Positions 1-6,530 of a DNA stretch of 6,648 nt are shown here, one piece after another. The stretch's first letter is position 1, and each line of letters opens with the position of its first letter. The notes under the pieces were generated by a model. The model saw only the letters and a program-made list of their open reading frames with translations. It did no database searches and was not told the DNA's origin. Position numbers and translations under genes: made by a program. The stretch lies in assembly GCA_031539425.1 (NCBI GenBank), contig JAVKLI010000083.1, positions 1 to 6,648 on the forward strand, given 5' to 3'. The stretch comes from UBA4416 sp031539425 (GTDB lineage: Bacteria; Bacteroidota; Bacteroidia; B-17B0; Aurantibacillaceae).

Positions 1-793
1 CCCAATTATAAGTAACAGTTTCTGCATTTGTAGTTGTAGTATTGGCAGTTGTAATTGTGTTTTGACATGGGGTTGCGGTAAATGAAAACCCAGCAAAGGG
101 GCCCTGCATTATAACTGACACAGTTCTAGTTGCAAAACAATCTAAGCCAAATAATGATTTTTGAATTTGAACAGTATAAATTGTAGAGATATCGGTTGGC
201 GTGGCTATTGGGTTAGCAATTAAATTTGAGTTAAGCGATGCACTTGGCGTCCAAGTGTAAGATGTACCATCAAAAGCCTGAAGCGCAATTGTACTATTTT
301 GACAAAGTGTACCTCCAAAAGCACTTGGTGCCATGGTTAAAATAGAAACAGACTTTGTTTTTGTAGAGGTACAATTATTAACATCAGTAAGTGTAAGTGT
401 TGGATTATAGACGCCATCACTAAGATAAGTATGCGTTACATTTGCTAGATTTGATGAGCTAGATCCACGACGACTAGTGTCATCAAATTCCCAGTTAATT
501 GAACTTATCGAGGAAGGGCCACCTGAATTAGCTGAGTAGCTTATTACATTTTGACATGGAATATTAGTCATCAACAAATCTATATTGGGTGGTTGGTTTG
601 CAATAGTATTTATGGTTAATATTGTTGTACATAACCCGAAAAACGTATTAAACAATATATTAACTGAAAAAACAGTTGAAGTAGATAAAGTTGCAATGAC
701 ACTTGAACTATTAACAGAATCCAACATGCCGCTTGGCGACCAGGTATAACTTAATCCGCCTGAGGCATGTAAACTTAAAGTGTTATTTAAACA
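1..793 (-). repeat. Tandem 163-residue Ig + PKD super-repeat (489 bp), second copy cut by the edge
   Basis: Within the surface-protein gene the visible end is built from a two-module unit: an Ig-like module (C.N.T..L....G.SYTW.PS) followed by a PKD-like module that begins with PCQN. Equivalent anchors all lie exactly 163 residues apart: C908/C1071, W925/W1088, C987/C1150 and W1008/W1171. At DNA level an 11-base identity (ttttgacatgg) falls at 60-70 and 549-559, a spacing of 489 bp. Outside such short matches the copies have diverged a good deal. Unit 1 spans about 305-793; unit 2 begins at 304 and leaves the window. Confidence 0.75.
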
Positions 794-3514
794 TACCTGA
801 CTTACATTTGATAAAACATTTAATGTTGGCGTAATTACACTAACGCTTGCTGTTCCAAAACAACCATCATAGGTATAATTAACACTATAAGTAGCATTAA
901 TGCTATTTGATATAGCAATAGTAGGGGTATCTATTTCTCCTGTACTCCATGTGTATGAGCCTCCCGCTGGTGATAAAGTGCTGCTTAATATTGAAGTATT
1001 ACTATTACAACTTGATGTTGAAACAATTGCTACTGTAGGGTTAATTTTTGGGGCTGTATTAACATATACTGCATTTGTACAACTTAAAGATGAATAAACT
1101 AACGAATAGGTTATAGGATTTGCTACCATAACAGTAAATGATGGGGTATTAAATTTCTGCCCAGTACTTGAAGTCCATGAATAAGTTCCTGGAGCAATTG
1201 TATTGGTAACATCGGCTGATATGGTTGATATATAATCTATACATCCTGGAAAAAAATAACTTCTAATATTTGGAATGGGGTTAACAAATATAGTTCCGTT
1301 AGCAGATACCGCTGGGCAATTTTCTATTGAGTAGGTTACATTATAAATTGATGTTGTATAAACACTAGCAATACTAATTGAATGAGATGTACTTGAGTTG
1401 TTTGTCCAACTATAACTACCAGTTCCATGACTAACAGTAGAGGTAAGACTAGCAGACTCTCGTTCACAAATAGTGCTAGAATTAACAGTGATAGTAGGTA
1501 ATGGCATTTTGTTTACAACAATTTTAGTTGTAATAGGGAAACCAACAGTAGGAGTGTGTACTACAATGTAGGTGGTTGGTATTGTAGGTGATACAGTAAT
1601 AGATTGGGAGGTTTCTCCAGTCGACCAACTAAAAGTTCCACCCCTCATAGGGTCAGGGTTTGGTAATGGAGTTAATGTAATTGAGTTATTGGTACACAAA
1701 TTATAATTAGCATCAATAGTAACACTTGTAATGGCATTTAAAATGATAATATTTCCAACCCCTTGAGCTAAGCAATTATTGACCATATAATTTAACGTAT
1801 AAGTTGAATTTAGATATGGCTTTACATTTAGGGTAGGGGTAGTTACATTGTTTTGCCACTTAAACGCCCCCCCTATATGCGAAACTGTAGAGGTTAAAGT
1901 AGCTTGTTCGCCTAAGATTATGGCGTGGTTACTAACATTTACTGAGTATGCTTTTGGTGTAATGTTTATACCCTTATTATAAACGATATTGCAAGCATCT
2001 TCAACACTTAAAGTAAAAGTTGTTGGTGAAGTAATAGGGTTACTTGTCCACATTGTTACGCCATTAATTGGGGGTGAGCCTATCCAAATATAATTTTTAT
2101 AAGGCATAACACCACCAGTTACTGTAGGTTGCATAAAATAGGGAGTGTTATAACAAATAGCAGAATCCTTTAATGCAATATTTACAGGGGTATAGTCTTC
2201 TAAATAAACGTTTAAAGAGTATGTATTAGAACAAGCAGTGCTTCCTAATCCTGTAAAATTAAAGTTGATATTTTCTAAATTTTCAGTTATATTATCTTGC
2301 ACTATTTTTAAATTAGTAAAACTATAGGTGCTTTCACCAGCTAAAAAAGTAATAGATGAAGGCCAATTGTAACTACTATTTGTTGTTGCATTTTTATAAT
2401 CTATATTATTAGTAGCACCACCACTTATATTAAGAGTTAAAGTTAACGGGGCAGCAAGGCTACCTTCTCTTTCAAGCGTAATAGTATATATACCACAGCC
2501 TTCTGTAAGTTTATCAGAACTACTAGCTGCAGGTGTTTGTTTAGCGGTTAATTTTAAACCCGATCTATCAGATTTTAAAGATTTAGCTTCTATAAAAATA
2601 GCTGAATCGTAAAGCTCATCAAGCTCATCTTCTATAGCAAATTTTAAATGATATTTCTTACCGCATTCTACTTTTGCCCTACAAGTTATTACTTTAGTAA
2701 AACCGTTATACTCTGAATTAATTGTTCCTGGACGAGGTAAGTTAGATTTATATAAATTTGAGTTTTTTACATGATTAATATTGCCAATACTAATTAATTT
2801 AGATGGGGTATTAGAAATATTTAAAGTAGCTATATTAACAGCAGGCACTACAGGAGCTACTGTGCTACTTAAAAAAATAGCAAATACATCATTATAATCT
2901 GGCTGTGACCCTTGCGGAACAGCAAAATTGGTATACTCTTCTGAGGCTAAAACAAAATTAAATTTAATTGAGTCAAATTGAGCTATAAAATCAAATTCTA
3001 ATACTGCCGCATCAAAATAAGTTGTGTTGGGTTTTTTTACTAAATTCGTTAGCTGTAAGTCTGAAGGTGTACTCATGTTTGTCCAATAAATTTGCAATGA
3101 GTCAGTTTGGTTGCTGCCACCTAAGTAATTGTTTGGTCCTTTAGGCCCTGGTTTATAATTTGGATAAGTAGAATTTGGAGCTTGTCTTGTAATATTTGAT
3201 ATATACCCTCCTCGTCCAAAACTAGTACTTGAAATAGTTGTAACAGCAAACCCTGTAGATAAAATAATACCAGATGTAATTCCTAAATTATCACTGGCGT
3301 TAGCAGTAAATGAAGCAATTTGCAATGTGCTCCCTTTGGTAGTAACATTACTTACAGAAACACCCGACCCAATTAATACATCATTTACAAGTTGTGATGG
3401 GGATAAGGCATTGGTAGCATGTATTTGTGCATTTACACGCTGCTGCAACATAAAGGATAAAAACCCAAGAACAACTAATTTAAATACTTTGGGTTTATAA
3501 TTGTATAACTGCAA
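1..3514 (-). CDS. Large secreted choice-of-anchor L / Ig-PKD repeat protein, C-terminus beyond window
   Basis: The minus-strand frame is open for 1171 codons from TTG at 3514 to the left edge; I read every codon and found no stop. Residues 1-29 form a signal peptide: basic/aromatic start, hydrophobic LVVLGFLSF, likely cleavage after VNA. Residues about 37-313 match the choice-of-anchor L domain (QLVNDVLIGSG at 41-51, GIILSTG at 82-88, LASEEY at 189-194, YNDVFAIF at 207-214, then a closing stretch ending IFIEAK). Residues about 340-441 resemble a Calx-beta domain (NIDY, SSITFLAGE, DNITENLE). From about 450 onward there are Ig-like/PKD modules with core tryptophans at 477, 553, 630, 703, 780, 856, 925, 1008, 1088 and 1171. 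The module around W1008 (WEFDD, HTYLSDGVYNPTLTLTD) is a clear PKD. In the family such proteins are exported, often surface-attached or shed through T9SS; adhesion or a gliding-related role is inference. The T9SS signal itself is not visible. The first in-frame ATG (3451) would cut off most of the signal peptide, so TTG is preferred. Confidence 0.88.
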   Translation of the reverse strand, partial: MQLYNYKPKVFKLVVLGFLSFMLQQRVNAQIHATNALSPSQLVNDVLIGSGVSVSNVTTKGSTLQIASFTANASDNLGITSGIILSTGFAVTTISSTSFGRGGYISNITRQAPNSTYPNYKPGPKGPNNYLGGSNQTDSLQIYWTNMSTPSDLQLTNLVKKPNTTYFDAAVLEFDFIAQFDSIKFNFVLASEEYTNFAVPQGSQPDYNDVFAIFLSSTVAPVVPAVNIATLNISNTPSKLISIGNINHVKNSNLYKSNLPRPGTINSEYNGFTKVITCRAKVECGKKYHLKFAIEDELDELYDSAIFIEAKSLKSDRSGLKLTAKQTPAASSSDKLTEGCGIYTITLEREGSLAAPLTLTLNISGGATNNIDYKNATTNSSYNWPSSITFLAGESTYSFTNLKIVQDNITENLENINFNFTGLGSTACSNTYSLNVYLEDYTPVNIALKDSAICYNTPYFMQPTVTGGVMPYKNYIWIGSPPINGVTMWTSNPITSPTTFTLSVEDACNIVYNKGINITPKAYSVNVSNHAIILGEQATLTSTVSHIGGAFKWQNNVTTPTLNVKPYLNSTYTLNYMVNNCLAQGVGNIIILNAITSVTIDANYNLCTNNSITLTPLPNPDPMRGGTFSWSTGETSQSITVSPTIPTTYIVVHTPTVGFPITTKIVVNKMPLPTITVNSSTICERESASLTSTVSHGTGSYSWTNNSSTSHSISIASVYTTSIYNVTYSIENCPAVSANGTIFVNPIPNIRSYFFPGCIDYISTISADVTNTIAPGTYSWTSSTGQKFNTPSFTVMVANPITYSLVYSSLSCTNAVYVNTAPKINPTVAIVSTSSCNSNTSILSSTLSPAGGSYTWSTGEIDTPTIAISNSINATYSVNYTYDGCFGTASVSVITPTLNVLSNVSQVCLNNTLSLHASGGLSYTWSPSGMLDSVNSSSVIATLSTSTVFSVNILFNTFFGLCTTILTINTIANQPPNIDLLMTNIPCQNVISYSANSGGPSSISSINWEFDDTSRRGSSSSNLANVTHTYLSDGVYNPTLTLTDVNNCTSTKTKSVSILTMAPSAFGGTLCQNSTIALQAFDGTSYTWTPSASLNSNLIANPIATPTDISTIYTVQIQKSLFGLDCFATRTVSVIMQGPFAGFSFTATPCQNTITTANTTTTNAETVTYNW

Positions 3515-3545
3515 TTTTGCTATTTTTAAAGTCTACGAAAATAAG

Positions 3546-3575
3546 CAAAAATTTAATATAATTAGAATACCTCAA
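3546..3575 (-). promoter_or_regulatory. Putative Bacteroidota-type promoter for the surface-protein gene
   Basis: In the 71-base gap after purN, reading the minus strand, a TTG (3573-3575) is followed 19 bases later by AATTTTTG (3546-3553). This is an imperfect match to the Bacteroidota -33 TTG / -7 TAnnTTTG pattern at the expected spacing. Transcription would start near 3539, leaving a leader of about 25 bases before the TTG start. I see no hairpin terminator after purN in this gap, so read-through from kbl-purN is also possible. The call rests on an imperfect match in AT-rich DNA. Confidence 0.33.
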
Positions 3576-3585
3576 TGTATATTTA

Positions 3586-4158
3586 TTAAAAGGTACTTGC
3601 TAGCATTTTTATAGCTTCTGGCAAATATTTAAACTCTAATACTCTAATTTTTTGTTGCACGGTTTCAACGGTTTCGTTAGGTTTAAGCGCAACCGATTGT
3701 TGAAGTATAATTTGCCCTTCATCATAGGCTTCATTCACGTAATGTATGGTAATACCCGTTTCAGGTTCATTGTTTTTTAAAACAGCATCATGCACATGGT
3801 GCCCGTACATACCCTTTCCTCCGTACTTTGGTAATAACGAAGGGTGTAAGTTGATAATTTGATTCGGAAAGGCTTTAATAAATGCTTCTGGAATTTTAAG
3901 CAAAAACCCTGCCAATACAATTAAATCTACCGCTTCTGATTTTAAAAAATTAATTAATAAATGGCTTTGTGTTTCTAAATTAGTTTTGGTAATTACTTGA
4001 ACTGATTTTTTATATCGAGTGGCAATTTCAAAAATACCAGCGTTTTGGTTGTTCGTAACCACAATTTTAAATTTTATTTTTTTGTCATCTTTAAAATGTA
4101 AAAATAAATTTTCGGCATTAGTACCTGCGCCCGAAGCAAAAATTGCAATATTAACCAT
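3586..4158 (-). CDS. purN: Phosphoribosylglycinamide formyltransferase (GAR transformylase)
   Basis: This is a complete 190-residue protein of usual PurN length. PurN transfers the formyl group of 10-formyltetrahydrofolate to glycinamide ribonucleotide (GAR), the third step of cytoplasmic purine synthesis. The N-terminal phosphate-binding loop reads FASGAGTN (residues 7-14). The formyltransferase signature HPSLLPKY is at 105-112. The family catalytic triad is present as N103, H105 and D146, the last in YDEGQII, equivalent to LDGGPVI of the E. coli enzyme. After HPSLLPKY the chain reads GGKGMYGHHVH, slightly longer than my recollection of the E. coli segment (PGLHTH). The ATG at 4158 lies 5 bases after the kbl stop and there is no Shine-Dalgarno sequence, so translation is probably coupled to kbl. 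Enzyme assignment is firm. Confidence 0.96.
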   Translation of the reverse strand: MVNIAIFASGAGTNAENLFLHFKDDKKIKFKIVVTNNQNAGIFEIATRYKKSVQVITKTNLETQSHLLINFLKSEAVDLIVLAGFLLKIPEAFIKAFPNQIINLHPSLLPKYGGKGMYGHHVHDAVLKNNEPETGITIHYVNEAYDEGQIILQQSVALKPNETVETVQQKIRVLEFKYLPEAIKMLASTF

Positions 4159-4163
4159 ATTAA

Positions 4164-5354
4164 TTATTTTATCACATTAAGTTTTTTTGCCACTGTTTCA
4201 AAGGCTTTTAGAGCCTTATCCAAATGCGCAGTGGTATGTGCTGCAGATAACTGCACACGAATTCTGGCTTTATCTTTTGGTACCACTGGGTAAAAAAATC
4301 CTATTACATAAATACCATGTGTTAAGAGTTTTTCTGCAAAGGTTTGTGCAAGCTTTTCATCATATAGCATTACTGGCACTATAGCCGAATCACCTTGCTT
4401 ATAATCTAACCCTATTTTTTGTAAACCTTGTTTAAAATAGTTTACATTACGTTCTAGTTGATCTCTCAAATTGGTTGTTTCTGTAAGCATATCAAACACA
4501 GTAATGGTAGCCCCTACTATATGCGGTGCTAATGAGTTTGAAAATAAATAAGGTCTTGAGCGTTGGCGCAACAATTCTATTATTTCTTTTTTACCGGTTG
4601 TAAATCCTCCCATGGCACCACCTAAAGCCTTTCCAAAGGTTCCGGTAATAATATCTACCCGTTCCATAACATTTTTTAATTCTACGGTACCTCGCCCAGT
4701 TTTACCAATAAATCCTGTAGCGTGGCTTTCATCAACCATTACCAAGGCTTCGTACCGTTCTGCTAACTCACATATTTTATCCAATGGTGCTACAAAACCA
4801 TCCATGCTAAATACACCATCAGTTACAATAATTTTAAAGCGCTTGTCTTGTGCATTTTTTAGTTGTAATTCCAAATCGGCCATATCACAATTTTTGTAAC
4901 GCATGCGGTGTGCCTTGCATAGCCTTACCCCATCTATAATAGAAGCGTGGTTTAACTCATCCGAAATAATAACATCTTCTTCGGTAAATAAAGGCTCAAA
5001 AACCCCGCCATTAGCATCAAATGCTGCGGCGTATAAAATGGTATCTTCTTGTTTTAAAAAGGTGGCAATTTTTTGTTCAAGTGTTTTGTGAATATCTTGA
5101 GTACCGCATATAAAGCGTACAGATGACATGCCGTACCCATGGCTATCTAAAGTAGCTTTAGCGCCTGCTAATACGCTTGGGTGTGACGATAAACCTAAAT
5201 AATTATTAGAACAAAAAATAATAACTTGCTGCCCTGCATTGGTTGTTACTTCTACCCCTTGAGGAGTGGTAATGATGCGTTCTTTTTTAAATAAATTATT
5301 TATTTCAATGTCTTTTAACTGATTTTCGAAATGATTTTTAATGTGTGTATACAT
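4164..5354 (-). CDS. kbl: Glycine C-acetyltransferase (2-amino-3-ketobutyrate CoA ligase)
   Basis: This complete 396-residue PLP enzyme is collinear with E. coli Kbl (398 residues, from memory). It belongs to the alpha-oxoamine synthase family, fold type I. It cleaves 2-amino-3-ketobutyrate with CoA to glycine and acetyl-CoA, the second step of threonine breakdown after threonine dehydrogenase. The PLP lysine is K242 in TGTFGKALGG. D208 and H211 (VMVDESH) and H136 (LNHASIIDG) fit the cofactor site. Kbl-type signatures include SVRFICGTQD (78-87), DGVFSMDG (179-186), RSRPYLFSNSLAP (265-277) and GFFYPVVPK (352-360), with R366 a likely substrate-carboxylate contact. These favour Kbl over the related BioF or serine palmitoyltransferase. 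No tdh gene is in the window. It is first in a probable operon with purN and diverges from the lipoprotein gene across 127 bases. The ATG at 5354 gives the expected N-terminus. Confidence 0.97.
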   Translation of the reverse strand: MYTHIKNHFENQLKDIEINNLFKKERIITTPQGVEVTTNAGQQVIIFCSNNYLGLSSHPSVLAGAKATLDSHGYGMSSVRFICGTQDIHKTLEQKIATFLKQEDTILYAAAFDANGGVFEPLFTEEDVIISDELNHASIIDGVRLCKAHRMRYKNCDMADLELQLKNAQDKRFKIIVTDGVFSMDGFVAPLDKICELAERYEALVMVDESHATGFIGKTGRGTVELKNVMERVDIITGTFGKALGGAMGGFTTGKKEIIELLRQRSRPYLFSNSLAPHIVGATITVFDMLTETTNLRDQLERNVNYFKQGLQKIGLDYKQGDSAIVPVMLYDEKLAQTFAEKLLTHGIYVIGFFYPVVPKDKARIRVQLSAAHTTAHLDKALKAFETVAKKLNVIK

Positions 5355-5385
5355 GCTTTTGGTATTTAAAGTCGGGCTAAGGTAT

Positions 5386-5393
5386 CAAAATTT
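5386..5393 (-). promoter_or_regulatory. Possible -7 box for kbl-purN
   Basis: Reading toward kbl the sequence is AAATTTTG, one mismatch from TAnnTTTG, about 31 bases before the kbl ATG. No convincing TTG lies about 19 bases upstream. It is listed because it is the best minus-strand candidate in the divergent region; the match is weak. Confidence 0.22.
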
Positions 5394-5401
5394 CTTTTTT
5401 T

Positions 5402-5416
5402 AACATTTGAAATGTT
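5402..5416. promoter_or_regulatory. Perfect 15-base palindrome, candidate operator in the divergent region
   Basis: AACATTT, one central G, then AAATGTT forms a perfect inverted repeat with 7-base arms. It lies between the diverging kbl and lipoprotein genes, just upstream of the weak kbl box and about 32 bases upstream of the lipoprotein -7 box. It has no following T-run, so it does not look like a terminator. The form and place suit a dimeric regulator, but short AT-rich palindromes also arise by chance. Confidence 0.35.
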
Positions 5417-5447
5417 TATAAATTACAGGACTAAAACCAAAAAAAAG

Positions 5448-5455
5448 TATATTTG
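5448..5455 (+). promoter_or_regulatory. Bacteroidota -7 box (TATATTTG) for the lipoprotein gene
   Basis: TATATTTG is an exact match to the TAnnTTTG -7 consensus of Bacteroidota. It lies 26 bases before the lipoprotein ATG, giving a leader of about 20 bases that is A-rich and lacks a Shine-Dalgarno sequence, as usual in this phylum. No TTG/TTTG element stands at the expected distance upstream, so only half of the promoter is supported. Confidence 0.5.
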
Positions 5456-5481
5456 TTTATTACTTAAAAAATTAAATACTT

Positions 5482-6360
5482 ATGAAAACAAATCAAACTT
5501 TAAAATTCATCTGTTTTGCAGTAGTGCTATTAGCACTTACAATTACATCATGTAATAAAGCAACTACAGCTAATACTAATACTACAACTACAGACCCCAA
5601 TGGAGACGAATCTCCAGCCGACAATTCTTTAGTAGCAGGAGTAGAGAGTGATGTTAACTCAATGAGCGATGAGGTAGGGGATGGAAACACTTTAACAAAT
5701 TACAAAAACTCTGGAACAGAGGCTGTCACTGCTGCCCCTTGTGCTTCAATTACAATAGATACTGTATCAAATCCAAAAGTTTTAACTATTAATTTTGGAA
5801 CAGTAAATTGCCTTTGCATAGACAATAGATATAGAAGAGGAAAAATTATAATCAATTTTACAGGTCGATACAGAGATGCAGGAACAGTTATTTCTAAAAA
5901 ATTTCAAAATTATGCCATTGATAACAATAACGTAACTGGGTATATTTACACTACTAATAATGGATTAAATACCCAAAATCAATTAACTTTTTCACACACC
6001 TCATCTTTAACGGTAATAAAACCTAACGGTAATTATGTATCACGCACAGCTAACACACCTTATCGTTGGATTAATGGACACACTACACTAACTAAATTAG
6101 ATGATAAATTTGCAGTTAGTGGCACAGCAAGTGGTACAAGATCAGCTGGTTCAAATACTTCTTATTATACTCAGCAAATTACTTCAGATTTAATTAGAGA
6201 TTTATCTTCCCCTATATGTAGAAAACATTTTACCCAAGGTGTTTTAAATGTTACTCCAAACGGATTACTAACTAGAGTTATTGATTATGGTAACGGTACT
6301 TGCGATAATCAAGCTACAGTAACGGTTGGTAATGTAACTTATACAATAACTTTGTATTAA
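5482..6360 (+). CDS. Uncharacterised Bacteroidota lipoprotein
   Basis: This complete 292-residue protein has a type II signal peptide: K2, a hydrophobic stretch at about 8-20, and lipobox ITSC with the lipidated cysteine at C24. It is therefore membrane-anchored, most likely in the outer membrane. The residues after the cysteine (NKATTA) lack the acidic run of the known Bacteroidota surface-export signal, so which face it lies on is open. Residues 25-50 are a Thr/Asn/Asp-rich linker. The remainder (about 85-292) looks like a beta-rich globular domain with C87, C110, C112, C246 and C274. It includes LTINFGTVNCLC (101-112), RYRRGKIIINFTGRY (116-130) and a C-terminal IDYGNGTCDNQATVTV (267-282). 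I recall similar sequences in uncharacterised Bacteroidota lipoproteins but know no function. The ATG at 5482 follows a TAnnTTTG box closely and gives a proper signal peptide. It is a single-gene unit closed by its own terminator. Confidence 0.9.
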   Translation: MKTNQTLKFICFAVVLLALTITSCNKATTANTNTTTTDPNGDESPADNSLVAGVESDVNSMSDEVGDGNTLTNYKNSGTEAVTAAPCASITIDTVSNPKVLTINFGTVNCLCIDNRYRRGKIIINFTGRYRDAGTVISKKFQNYAIDNNNVTGYIYTTNNGLNTQNQLTFSHTSSLTVIKPNGNYVSRTANTPYRWINGHTTLTKLDDKFAVSGTASGTRSAGSNTSYYTQQITSDLIRDLSSPICRKHFTQGVLNVTPNGLLTRVIDYGNGTCDNQATVTVGNVTYTITLY

Positions 6361-6384
6361 AAATTAATTAATATTATTTTTTAT

Positions 6385-6415
6385 AAAAAATCCCCGAATA
6401 ATTCGGGGGTTTTTT
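6385..6415. terminator. Bidirectional intrinsic terminator
   Basis: CCCCGAA (6392-6398) and TTCGGGG (6402-6408) form a perfect 7-base-pair stem around TAA. Six T residues follow on the plus strand (6410-6415) and six A residues precede it (6385-6390), giving a U-run in either transcript. It starts about 25 bases after the lipoprotein stop and ends about 115 bases before the stop of the converging right-hand gene, so it can serve both. The rest of the gap (6416-6530) shows nothing else I can support. Confidence 0.88.
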
Positions 6416-6530
6416 ATTGATTGAATCTAAGTTGTATTAAAAAACACTATGATGTTTAAAGTAAGTGATTTTTTTTTGACAGTATCTTTTTTACCGCTGT
6501 TTTACAATAAATAATTACAAAAAAACGTAT

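Noticed and set aside
900..1097. 65-codon plus-strand open frame
   Set aside because: It lies wholly antisense to the continuous minus-strand surface-protein frame, which has recognisable domains on both sides; it shows no promoter or family resemblance.
3449..3451. ATG as start of the surface protein
   Set aside because: It would leave only about eight residues before the VNA-Q cleavage site and discard the basic/hydrophobic signal peptide encoded upstream in the same frame.
1..3514. Ig/PKD repeats as a CRISPR-like or DNA-level satellite array
   Set aside because: The periodicity is at protein level; DNA identity between modules is short and scattered, and the reading frame is unbroken throughout.
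4187..5091. Three plus-strand open frames (4187-4384, 4612-4899, 4903-5091)
   Set aside because: All are antisense shadows of kbl, whose protein matches a known enzyme along its whole length.
4164..5354. BioF or serine palmitoyltransferase instead of Kbl
   Set aside because: SVRFICGTQD, RSRPYLFSNSLAP and GFFYPVVPK fit Kbl closely, and the protein lines up with E. coli Kbl end to end.
5493..5690. 65-codon minus-strand open frame
   Set aside because: It is antisense to the signal peptide and linker of the lipoprotein; the Val/Leu-rich look comes from the complement of Thr/Asn codons.
6376..6391. Perfect 16-base A/T palindrome (ATTTTTTATAAAAAAT)
   Set aside because: It consists only of A/T runs beside the terminator and overlaps its A-tract; such palindromes are expected in very AT-rich spacers.
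6479..6502. ACAG...CTGT inverted repeat as a second terminator
   Set aside because: The stem is only about four pairs with a long loop and no proper T-run follows; the hairpin at 6385-6415 is far stronger.
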